7,289 nucleotides of DNA, taken from positions 1-7,289 of the forward strand of contig JBAZPT010000006.1 in the NCBI GenBank assembly GCA_041645535.1. Direction: 5' to 3'. The notes beneath the pieces are model-generated. The model was given only the letters and a program-made list of their open reading frames with translations. It did no database searches and was not told the origin of the DNA. Shown one piece after another: positions 1 to 5,642 of the stretch. Position numbers and translations under genes: made by a program. How positions within the stretch are numbered: the first letter of the stretch is position 1; every line of letters begins with the position of its first letter. The DNA is from JBAZPT01 sp041645535 (lineage in GTDB: Bacteria > Patescibacteriota > Minisyncoccia > Moranbacterales > UBA2206).

Positions 1-795
1 CGCAATTAACGTCAAAATTACCGTTAAAGAAGTATTTATAGATCTGACTAAGGTCTGATTCAAACTCACATTTACCGTGCCTTCAAAATCTTCAGTGCTC
101 TTCGGCAAATTTTCTCGGATGCGGTCAAAGACCACGATAGTGTCGTGCACCGAATAGCCGATCACCGTCAGAATCGCCGCCACAAAAGGCGTGTTAATTT
201 CCACACCCCAAAATTTTCCCAAAACCGCGAATACGCCAAGCGTAATGAGCGCGTCGTGCACCAGCGCGATTAAGGCCGCGCTGCCATACTTCCAGGAAGC
301 GATCGGTTTCGATACTTTGCGGAAGGCGTAACTGATGTAGATCAAGATACCGATCAAAACAAAGAAGATCGCGTAGACCGATTTGGTTTTCAATTCATCG
401 CCGATGGAGGGTCCGACCGAATCAAACCTGATTTCCTCAACCAACTGCCTCTCTTTATCTTTGCTCAAACTGCCGGCCAGTTTTTCCAAAGTTGCGAGCG
501 CCGCGCTGTGCTTTTCCTCCGTTGTATCCTGAAAACGCAAGGCCATATTGGTTACTCCGATCGGCTGAACAATCAAGCCGGCAAGACTGGATGCGAAATC
601 CTTTTTTATCGCTTCTTCAACTTGGCTGACGGTCGGCCGCTCGGCCGCGAAGCGAACCTCCAGCAAACTGCCGCCGGTAAAATCAATGCCGAATTTAAAG
701 CCCCAGAGGAAAAGCGCGACAACTGCCAGCACAAACAGCAGGCCGGAAAAACCGAGCCAAAGATTCCTTTTTTGTATAATTTTATAATTGGTCAT
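1..795 (-). CDS. secF: Protein translocase subunit SecF (3' end missing, cut by window edge)
   Basis: SecF is the second half of the SecDF membrane complex, which uses the proton gradient to help SecYEG pull proteins through the membrane and release them outside. I translated it by hand: 265 residues are present, the frame is open to position 1, and SecF proteins are usually about 300 residues, so roughly 30-40 C-terminal residues lie outside the window. Visible features are a first membrane segment at about residues 12-31, the family motif FGIDFTGG at about 35-42, an extracytoplasmic region to about 135, further membrane segments from about 138, and the strongly conserved GYSVHDTIVVFDRIREN block at 213-229. 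The ATG is at 793-795, only 7 bp after the secD stop codon. A GGAG lies about 18 nt upstream, too far to be a good ribosome binding site, so translation is probably coupled to secD. Confidence 0.96.
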   Translation of the reverse strand, partial: MTNYKIIQKRNLWLGFSGLLFVLAVVALFLWGFKFGIDFTGGSLLEVRFAAERPTVSQVEEAIKKDFASSLAGLIVQPIGVTNMALRFQDTTEEKHSAALATLEKLAGSLSKDKERQLVEEIRFDSVGPSIGDELKTKSVYAIFFVLIGILIYISYAFRKVSKPIASWKYGSAALIALVHDALITLGVFAVLGKFWGVEINTPFVAAILTVIGYSVHDTIVVFDRIRENLPKSTEDFEGTVNVSLNQTLVRSINTSLTVILTLIA

Positions 796-802
796 ATATA
801 TT

Positions 803-2881
803 TTATTTATGGACTCCGATCAACCAGTTCCTCTTTTCCAACCAACCCTCAGGGATAAGCTTCAGGAAATTACGGGTAACAAAAATTGCAGTGAACATAG
901 AAACCAATACCCCAAGCGACAAGGTTATAGCGAAGCCCTTGACTACGCTGGTCGCAAACTGAATCAGGATAAAACAAGTAATCAAAGTGGAAATATTGGA
1001 GTCGCGGATAGACGGCCAGGCGCGTTTAAAACCCTCCTCAATCGCCTGCCCCAGCGGCCGGCCGAAATGAACCTCTTCGCGCAAACGGGCAAAAATCAAA
1101 ATATTCGCGTCCACCGCCATACCCATAGACATAATAAAACCGGCCAGACCGGATAAGGTCATGGTTACCGGCCAAAGCTTGAAGATGGCGAGCAAAATCA
1201 CGCCATAAACCGCCAAAGCAAAAACTGAAAGTAATCCGGGAAAGCGATAAAAAATAATCATAAACAAAGCAATCCCGGCAAAAGCGACGAGACCGGCTCG
1301 CAAGCTGTTATCAACCGATTGCTGGCCAAGACTTGCGCCAATAGTCTGTTGATTGACCAAATTTATCGGCACCGGCAGCGCGCCGGCGTTCAACCGTTGA
1401 GCTAATAATTTAGCTTCGGTAATATCAAACTTGCCGGATATAACCGCCTTGCCGCCGGTAATTGCCTCGTTAACTGTCGGCGAGCTGATCGGATAACCAT
1501 CCAAAAAAATTGATACCTGTTTGCCAACATTGCGTCCGGTAATATCGGCAAAAAGTTTTCCACCCTCCTCGTCAAAAACCAGCGATACTTCCGGCGAACC
1601 ATCGTTTGGATCAAATTCCACGCTGGCATTCTTTAAATATTTTCCGGTCAGTTCGGTATTTTTCCAATCAGCCTGGTTGCCGGTAATATCGGACTCAACT
1701 CTGGTCCTGATCAAAATATGCCGAACTTTTAATTCCATTATTTTCCGCTCATCTTGTTTGTAGATCAGATGGAAGCCGAACTTCGTTTCCACCGGCCCAA
1801 TAATAGTTCCTTTGGCCTGCGGGAAGACGGCCGCATCAAACTGCTCCACCATCGCGCCGCGGCCGAACCAGCCCAGATCACCCGCGCTATCGCGAGCGCC
1901 CGGCTCGGTTGAATTATTTTTCACTAACTCGGCGAAATTTTTTACCGTCGCAGTAGCTTTTAATTTATTGATTTTTTCCTGCGCCTGCTCGCGAGTCAGT
2001 CCGCTCTCGCAATTTTCCGATTCTGTAAAACAAATCAATAAGTGAGAAGCCTTGACCTCAGCCTGTTCCTGATTATTAAACGCGTCGGTTTTAACGCGGC
2101 TATCTTCCACCTTGATAATTTCAAAGCCTTGCGCGGTTTTAGCGATATCTTTTGAAGTCTGGTTGACCGGAATCTTGGCTGCCAGCGCGAAAATTTCTTT
2201 ATTTTCAGCCTCGGTAATCCAGCCCAAATCGCCACCTTTTTTACTGCCATCCGTGCCGATATTGGCGCTGTCCTCGGTAAACTGATCAGCTAGAGCCACA
2301 AAATCTCCGCCTGAAATCACCTTACCAAGAACCTCGGTTGCCTTCTTTTCGGCTTCCTTATTGGTTTTGGCAAGCTGTTCTTTTTCCTCGCTGGTCAATT
2401 CCCGCTTATCGATATTTTGTTCTTTAAATTCCAATAATGGCGTCTCGCCGATCATCTTGATTGCCTGCGCCACATCTTTGATGCCGGCAAGCTCAACCAA
2501 GACAAAATATTTTCCTCCGGAAAAATTAGTCTGGATATTCGGTTCGGCTACGCCAAAAACATTGACCCGCCGCTCGATTACGTCGCGCACGCCCGCTACC
2601 GCGCTGGTGCGATCGGCGGCCGGAATTGCCGAGACGTCAGCCTGATAAGTCAATTGCGTTCCGCCGAGTAGATCCAAACCGAGACGAAATGGAATTTCTT
2701 TGGTTTTCGGCAAACGAACCGAGTTGCCGGTTTTGGCAAACACTTTGTCCGAAAGGCGATTGTAGTAGCTTCCACCCACCACCAAGCCGGCGGCGACAAC
2801 TAGAATCATTAACAAAATAAACACGCGCCAAGTCTTGGTGCGTCCCCCGGCCTGAAAAATTCTTTGTGAAATATTTGGCAT
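803..2881 (-). CDS. secD: Protein translocase subunit SecD with inserted parvulin-type (PpiC) rotamase segments
   Basis: SecD works with SecF after SecA/SecYEG to complete export. This 692-residue protein has membrane segment 1 at about 18-38, the FRLGLDLLGGTQL motif at 65-77, and the start of the P1 domain to about 155. SecD-type P1 sequence resumes at about 405-510 and is followed by five membrane segments (about 526-545, 549-570, 575-595, 628-648, 651-672) with the family blocks GMAVDANILIFARLREE and GFKRAWPSIRDSN. Between about 157 and 393 lies a non-SecD insertion. A lysine/glutamate-rich helix leads to a degenerate parvulin segment (GGDLGW at 216-221, GFEIIKVED at 252-260). A complete parvulin domain follows at about 273-378 (KASHLLI 277-283, SAGDLGWFGRG 332-342, GPVETKFGFHLIY 362-374), then a lone parvulin first strand (KVRHILIRTR 385-394). 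Parvulins isomerise X-Pro bonds, so this SecD may fold emerging proteins. The ATG is followed directly by the expected short N-tail and membrane segment. secF follows after 7 bp. Confidence 0.96.
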   Translation of the reverse strand: MPNISQRIFQAGGRTKTWRVFILLMILVVAAGLVVGGSYYNRLSDKVFAKTGNSVRLPKTKEIPFRLGLDLLGGTQLTYQADVSAIPAADRTSAVAGVRDVIERRVNVFGVAEPNIQTNFSGGKYFVLVELAGIKDVAQAIKMIGETPLLEFKEQNIDKRELTSEEKEQLAKTNKEAEKKATEVLGKVISGGDFVALADQFTEDSANIGTDGSKKGGDLGWITEAENKEIFALAAKIPVNQTSKDIAKTAQGFEIIKVEDSRVKTDAFNNQEQAEVKASHLLICFTESENCESGLTREQAQEKINKLKATATVKNFAELVKNNSTEPGARDSAGDLGWFGRGAMVEQFDAAVFPQAKGTIIGPVETKFGFHLIYKQDERKIMELKVRHILIRTRVESDITGNQADWKNTELTGKYLKNASVEFDPNDGSPEVSLVFDEEGGKLFADITGRNVGKQVSIFLDGYPISSPTVNEAITGGKAVISGKFDITEAKLLAQRLNAGALPVPINLVNQQTIGASLGQQSVDNSLRAGLVAFAGIALFMIIFYRFPGLLSVFALAVYGVILLAIFKLWPVTMTLSGLAGFIMSMGMAVDANILIFARLREEVHFGRPLGQAIEEGFKRAWPSIRDSNISTLITCFILIQFATSVVKGFAITLSLGVLVSMFTAIFVTRNFLKLIPEGWLEKRNWLIGVHK

Positions 2882-2895
2882 AAAAAAATAAATCC

Positions 2896-2914
2896 CGCGT
2901 TATGCGTTTACGCG
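2896..2914 (-). promoter_or_regulatory. Stem-loop in the secD leader
   Basis: On the minus strand CGCGT and ACGCG form a 5-bp GC-rich stem around a 9-nt loop, ending 14 nt before the secD ATG. The stretch between hairpin and ATG is GGATTTATTTTTTT, so the unit resembles a short intrinsic terminator placed directly in front of the start codon. It could act as an attenuator or translation-control hairpin, or simply be chance. A 5-bp stem is short and no alternative antiterminator pairing was found. Confidence 0.3.
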
Positions 2915-2947
2915 ATAACAAGGGAAAATAGTATCAATAATAACTAT

Positions 2948-2976
2948 ATTTTAGGCTAAAACCAGGCAAAATGCAA
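2948..2976 (-). promoter_or_regulatory. Probable sigma-70-type promoter of secDF
   Basis: Read on the minus strand, TTGCAT (2971-2976) is separated by exactly 17 nt from TAAAAT (2948-2953). The -10 matches the consensus in 5 of 6 positions and the -35 in 3 of 6. It would start transcription at about 2940, giving a leader of roughly 60 nt before secD. It sits in the only sizeable gap (2882-3084) between the phospholipase gene and secD, where a separate promoter for secDF is expected. Confidence 0.5.
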
Positions 2977-3084
2977 ATTTTTTATTTTGGCTAATATTAA
3001 ATAAAAATAGCTCTAGTTAAGGAACCGTCCAATATGGTCTTTGCCGCGAGACCTTAAATTACCAAATTAATTCTAGAAAAAATA

Positions 3085-4173
3085 TTAAAGCAACCAATGA
3101 AAAGGCCAGGTCAAAAGTTCGTAAAATTTCTGCAGGGCGGAACGCCGCGGCCAGTCCGCGGGCATAATTTCCTTGGCGCTTTTCAAATCATGCATAAACT
3201 GCGCACGAACCTCGCCGGCGAAACCAGGATTGGTGCTGACTAAATTTGCCTCGTAGTTATAAACAAAACTCAAGCTGTCCAGATTGGAACTGCCAATCGT
3301 TGCCCAGCTGTCGTCCACCACGGCGCTTTTTACATGGAGCATCCGCTCGCGCTTCAAGCCGCACGGGTATTGATAGACGCGGACGCCGGCATTAAGCAAT
3401 GGTTGGTAATATGACCTGCCGGCGACATCCACCATATCGTAATCGGATTGTTCGGGCAATAAGAGGCGCACGTCCAGACCGCGCCGCGCCTTGCGCATCA
3501 ACCAAAAAAATAGACGCTGGCTCGGAACGAAGTATGGTGAAGTCAGGTAAATATACCTTTTAGCGCGCCGCAACCGTCGCATATATTCATAATATACATG
3601 GCGCTGGCGGAAACGGGGCGAATTGATGAGCAAAGCAAACTCACCGACTGCTTTCCATTTGCGACGGAACCTTTTATAGTTTCCTGAACTGATTGTTCGC
3701 CACATTAAAGCAAAGGCCTGGCTAAATTCCGCCACCACCGGCCCGCTGATGGACAGATGCGTATCCCGCCAAACGCGCATCCGCTCCTCAACGCCCACAC
3801 CGCCGGTGAAGCCGACCACATCGTCAATGATTAAAAGCTTGCGGTGATTGCGAAAAAAAAAGGAGGAAATATTATTAAGCCTCCAAGGGCTAATCGTACT
3901 GAAAAATTTTACCTCCACGCCAGCCTGAACCAGCTCGCGATGCGGTTTGGAATTGTAAAAACCGTAACTGCCGCCGCCGTCAATAATTAGCCGCACCCGC
4001 ACTCCTGCTCTCGTCTTGGCGATGAACAGTTCATGAAAACGACGGCCGATAGAATCATAAGCGAAAATAAATTGTTCAACATCAATTGATTTTTCAGCGC
4101 GGCCGCATGCTAGAAGCATCGCCTCCCAGGCTTGCTCGCCGGTCAGATAAAATTGCCAACTCGTATCAAACAT
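3085..4173 (-). CDS. Phospholipase D-family protein, cardiolipin synthase (ClsB-like, no membrane anchor)
   Basis: Bacterial cardiolipin synthases of this superfamily transfer a phosphatidyl group between phospholipids to make cardiolipin. The 362-residue protein carries both HKD catalytic motifs: NHRKLLIIDD with H110, K112 and D117, and LHVKSAVVDD with H280, K282 and D287. These are followed by the usual small-residue patches GFTGG and IGSSNLDSLSF. The protein begins directly with the first catalytic domain and lacks the two N-terminal membrane helices of classical ClsA/Cls enzymes, so it resembles ClsB-type proteins. A hydrophobic aromatic tail (WPFHWLL) could touch the membrane. It starts 12 bp after the stop of the dipeptidase gene, with a weak purine-rich GAAAGAA before the ATG, so the two are very likely co-transcribed. 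Other phospholipase D activities cannot be excluded from sequence alone. Confidence 0.88.
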   Translation of the reverse strand: MFDTSWQFYLTGEQAWEAMLLACGRAEKSIDVEQFIFAYDSIGRRFHELFIAKTRAGVRVRLIIDGGGSYGFYNSKPHRELVQAGVEVKFFSTISPWRLNNISSFFFRNHRKLLIIDDVVGFTGGVGVEERMRVWRDTHLSISGPVVAEFSQAFALMWRTISSGNYKRFRRKWKAVGEFALLINSPRFRQRHVYYEYMRRLRRAKRYIYLTSPYFVPSQRLFFWLMRKARRGLDVRLLLPEQSDYDMVDVAGRSYYQPLLNAGVRVYQYPCGLKRERMLHVKSAVVDDSWATIGSSNLDSLSFVYNYEANLVSTNPGFAGEVRAQFMHDLKSAKEIMPADWPRRSALQKFYELLTWPFHWLL

Positions 4174-4185
4174 ATGATTCTTTCA

Positions 4186-4743
4186 TTAATCTGAACTCCA
4201 GTGCCACCATTCATTTTTGTAATTGATGAAACCGGCTTTTTTCATAACGCGACTGAATAACCGCCGATTTTTTCTTGCTTGCCTTTCAAACGAATTTAAT
4301 TTTTTTTTATTTTCAAAAAAATCAGTCGCCGCACATTCCGTTGCATCGTCAAAATCGGTGCCCATGTAAAGTTCCCTGCCACGGGCGTCCACGATGGTCA
4401 GGTCCAGCGCGCCGCCATTGCGATGCGTATCCGGCCGCGTGACTTTTTTTAAAGGTTTGGCGCAAAAACTATCAATCAGACGATCAATTTCTTTTTTAGA
4501 CAATTGCGAATTAGCATGTTTCAGTCGGCGGTAGAAGTTCTTAATCATTTTTATCTGCACGTCAAGCGGCCTGGCCGCGTCCCAAACTTTAAAGTTATAA
4601 CCCTTGGGCAATAATTTTCGCGCCTTAACCAGTCTCTTCGCCACCGACTCGCGCGCCAACACTTTGTCCGACTTAGTCCAGCCGTAAAAATAATAGCGCG
4701 GCTCCGTCACAAATTTAAATTTTGCCAAATCAACCAATTCCAT
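4186..4743 (-). CDS. VanX/DdpX-type D-alanyl-D-alanine dipeptidase (peptidase M15D)
   Basis: Enzymes of this family are zinc dipeptidases that split D-Ala-D-Ala, either in vancomycin resistance (VanX) or in recycling/starvation (DdpX). With the ATG at 4743 the protein has 185 residues, close to VanX (about 200). The signature is complete: DAARP with R58 (the VanX transition-state arginine), THRNGGALDLT giving zinc ligands H107 and D114 with the VanX spacing H-x6-D, the MGTDFDD block, and EWWHW giving catalytic E178 and zinc ligand H181. There is no signal peptide, so it should act in the cytoplasm. A GTG at 4761 would add six residues, but it lies inside a long palindrome; ATG 4743 is clear of it and gives a normal N-terminus, so I prefer it. 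Neither start has a strong ribosome binding site. No vanH/vanA partners are visible, so peptidoglycan dipeptide turnover is likelier than resistance. It sits between the TrpR-like gene and the phospholipase. Confidence 0.87.
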   Translation of the reverse strand: MELVDLAKFKFVTEPRYYFYGWTKSDKVLARESVAKRLVKARKLLPKGYNFKVWDAARPLDVQIKMIKNFYRRLKHANSQLSKKEIDRLIDSFCAKPLKKVTRPDTHRNGGALDLTIVDARGRELYMGTDFDDATECAATDFFENKKKLNSFERQARKNRRLFSRVMKKAGFINYKNEWWHWSSD

Positions 4744-4759
4744 TACTTTAAAATTATGC

Positions 4760-4793
4760 ACCTAATCCCATAAACTGGATTATGGGATTAGGT
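4760..4793. repeat. 34-bp perfect palindrome (copy 1), between TrpR-like and dipeptidase genes
   Basis: Two 14-nt arms (ACCTAATCCCATAA and its complement) enclose the 6-nt centre ACTGGA. The inner 20 bases, CCCATAAACTGGATTATGGG, are identical to copy 2 at 5250-5277. It starts 8 bp beyond the stop codon of the TrpR-like gene and ends 16 bp before the dipeptidase ATG (4743), overlapping an alternative GTG start. It may be an operator for the adjacent regulator or an RNA hairpin controlling the downstream genes. No U-tract follows on the minus strand, so it is not a standard terminator for the TrpR-like gene. Confidence 0.85.
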
Positions 4794-4801
4794 AAGCCGG
4801 G

Positions 4802-5227
4802 TCATTTTTTATCTAATAAATTCAACAGTAGAAAATGCAGCGGATATTTTTTTCTTATCGATGTAAGGGAGAACGGAGGTTCAATATTGATTTCTGATTT
4901 TTTAAAATTTGAATATTTATTTTTGTATTTTTTAATAGTTGTCTTATATCCGCCAAAACCATTATTTAACCAGCGCTCAACTTGGCTTACTGTTGTGGCC
5001 CCAACTTTCAATTTGCTTTTTATGGTTTCATAGGTTTGACCATCCAATAGCATCTTGGCAATTTGAATTCTTCTGGAAATCATAACCATCTCACCCAGCG
5101 TCAAGAGATCTTTAAAAAAAATTTTAACTTCTTCCCTTGTTTTAAGCAGCGATACCATCGTATAAAAATCTCCCAAACAGACTTTTTTTTCATTTTCAGA
5201 TAGTTGGTGATATTTGACCTTTGCCAT
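4802..5227 (-). CDS. TrpR/YerC-YecD-like helix-turn-helix regulator
   Basis: This 141-residue protein belongs to the TrpR-type HTH superfamily, most like the YerC/YecD branch found outside the trp operon. Residues about 29-60 (TREEVKIFFKDLLTLGEM then ISRRIQIAKMLLDG) match the helical dimerisation core. Residues 65-87 (TYETIKSKLKVGATTVSQVERWL) form the helix-turn-helix, with the typical 'A-T-S/T-V-S-x-V' recognition helix. After about residue 92 there is a basic, tyrosine-rich tail of some 50 residues ending in a hydrophobic patch (LHFLLLNLL). This is longer than the roughly 100-residue family core and has no recognised function. The gene is AT-rich (about 30% GC in a sampled 60-base line, against about 45% in secD and secA). 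It is flanked on both sides by palindromes with the same 20-bp core, which suggests autoregulation and control of the dipeptidase and phospholipase genes. Its ligand is unknown and nothing here points to tryptophan. Confidence 0.82.
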   Translation of the reverse strand: MAKVKYHQLSENEKKVCLGDFYTMVSLLKTREEVKIFFKDLLTLGEMVMISRRIQIAKMLLDGQTYETIKSKLKVGATTVSQVERWLNNGFGGYKTTIKKYKNKYSNFKKSEINIEPPFSLTSIRKKYPLHFLLLNLLDKK

Positions 5228-5249
5228 AATATTTATTGCTTGTTGCTTT

Positions 5250-5277
5250 TACTCCCATAAACTGGATTATGGGAGTA
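5250..5277. promoter_or_regulatory. 28-bp palindrome (copy 2), candidate operator upstream of TrpR-like gene
   Basis: Arms of 11 nt (TACTCCCATAA and complement) enclose the same ACTGGA centre as copy 1. Compared with copy 1, the third base outside the shared inverted CCC/GGG changes symmetrically: TAAT/ATTA in copy 1 becomes TACT/AGTA here, so pairing is kept. It ends 22 bp before the TrpR-like ATG on the minus strand. A TAAAAT at 5283-5288 could be a -10 box that would place the transcription start at the edge of the palindrome, the usual place for a repressor operator, but no good -35 is visible. On the plus strand the hairpin is followed by TTTTTATTTT, so it could also stop plus-strand transcription. 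Confidence 0.7.
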
Positions 5278-5333
5278 TTTTTATTTTAGATTGTTACAAT
5301 ATTACAAATTTATTGTTTGCATATATGTTTGAG

Positions 5334-5505
5334 TCTAGAATCTAACGCAACACTTTTGGATTAATATTTAAAGTAAGATTTGGGCATTTTGCATTTAACC
5401 TGATAAATATTTGTCTTGAATTAGCAAAAAAACTAATTATTGCTAAGTGCTTAAAAAAATAATACTTTATTATTAGCCCCTGAAAGTGTTGCGTTAGATT
5501 CTAGA
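5334..5505. mobile_element. MITE-like element with perfect 23-bp terminal inverted repeats
   Basis: The left end (5334-5356) and right end (5483-5505) are exact reverse complements over 23 bp. They read TCTAG then AATCTAACGCAACACTTT inward from the left. The 126 bp between them are AT-rich, contain no gene, and include a smaller stem (TTAGCAA 5421-5427 with TTGCTAA 5440-5446). The outermost TCTAGA is itself palindromic, so TA, CTAG or TCTAGA could be a target duplication hidden within the repeats. This is the form of a non-autonomous miniature transposable element moved by a transposase encoded elsewhere. The AACGCAACACTT end recalls some IS30-family ends from memory, but that is unverified. 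No transposase is in the window. Confidence 0.72.
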
Positions 5506-5518
5506 GACCAACTATTAT
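5489..5518 (+). promoter_or_regulatory. Candidate promoter for the plus-strand small RNA
   Basis: TTGCGT (5489-5494) is followed after 18 nt by TATTAT (5513-5518), which matches TATAAT in 5 of 6 bases; overlapping TATATA/TATAAA options exist. It would start transcription at about 5524-5528. The -35 element lies inside the right inverted repeat of the MITE-like element. The -35 match is only moderate. Confidence 0.4.
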
Positions 5519-5523
5519 ATAAA

Positions 5524-5642
5524 GATCGATATCAGTGTGGGCTTACGCCGAATAACGAGGCGCCGAGGGGGCGCCTACAAGAGTATAAATATGCTGTTGA
5601 GACTGACGCCCGAGCCAACCGCACCGAGTGTTGGCTTTTTTA
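5524..5642 (+). ncRNA. Probable structured small RNA of unknown family
   Basis: No convincing protein is encoded here, but the plus strand has a promoter-like sequence, several stems and a strong terminator in the right order. A 7-bp hairpin AGGCGCC/GGCGCCT with loop GAGGG lies at 5558-5576. A second hairpin AGTAT/ATGCT (one G-U pair) with a 4-nt loop lies at 5582-5595. TCAGT (5532-5536) can pair with ACTGA (5602-5606) to close both into one multibranch domain. The terminator hairpin follows at 5613-5636. No plus-strand gene follows, so it is not an obvious riboswitch leader; a free-standing regulatory RNA fits better. I compared it by eye with SRP RNA, 6S, T-box and common riboswitch cores and recognised none. 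Its 3' end touches the stop codon of the convergent CYTH gene. The exact 5' end is a guess. Confidence 0.5.
5613..5642 (+). terminator. Intrinsic (rho-independent) terminator, plus strand
   Basis: AGCCAAC (5613-5619) pairs perfectly with GTTGGCT (5630-5636) across a 10-nt loop, and five T residues follow immediately, then AT. On the minus strand the same stem has no U-tract, so the direction is plus. It ends the putative small RNA and stops it from running into the CYTH gene; the stem might also slow transcription of secA-CYTH coming from the other side. Confidence 0.75.

Noticed and set aside
508..1156. Plus-strand open frames of 116 and 122 residues opposite secF and secD
   Set aside because: They are antisense to strongly conserved secF/secD sequence, and their translations look like reverse-frame shadows with no domain.
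3036..3053. GGTCT/AGACC hairpin after the phospholipase gene as its terminator
   Set aside because: The stem is only 5 bp with an 8-nt loop and no U-tract follows on the minus strand.
3144..3165. CCGCGG...CCGCGG near the phospholipase 3' end as a second coding palindrome
   Set aside because: Each 6-mer is its own palindrome, the unit is short and fits normal GC-rich codons for an ordinary ADWPRR stretch.
4759..4761. GTG start adding six residues to the dipeptidase
   Set aside because: It lies in the arm of the palindrome with no better ribosome binding site, and the ATG at 4743 gives a normal family N-terminus; not fully excluded.
4760..4793. Palindrome copy 1 as an intrinsic terminator for the TrpR-like gene
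   Set aside because: No run of T follows on the minus strand and the same core also occurs upstream of the gene, so regulation or a repeat explains it better.
4802..5227. Calling the regulator the tryptophan repressor trpR
   Set aside because: It has the superfamily fold motif but matches the YerC/YecD branch better, has a different tail and no trp genes or trp-operator sequence nearby.
5613..5642. GCACCGAGT in the terminator loop, which looks like the end of a Cas9 tracrRNA
   Set aside because: Only nine bases match, no repeat-antirepeat pairing, CRISPR repeats or cas genes are present, so the resemblance is taken as chance.
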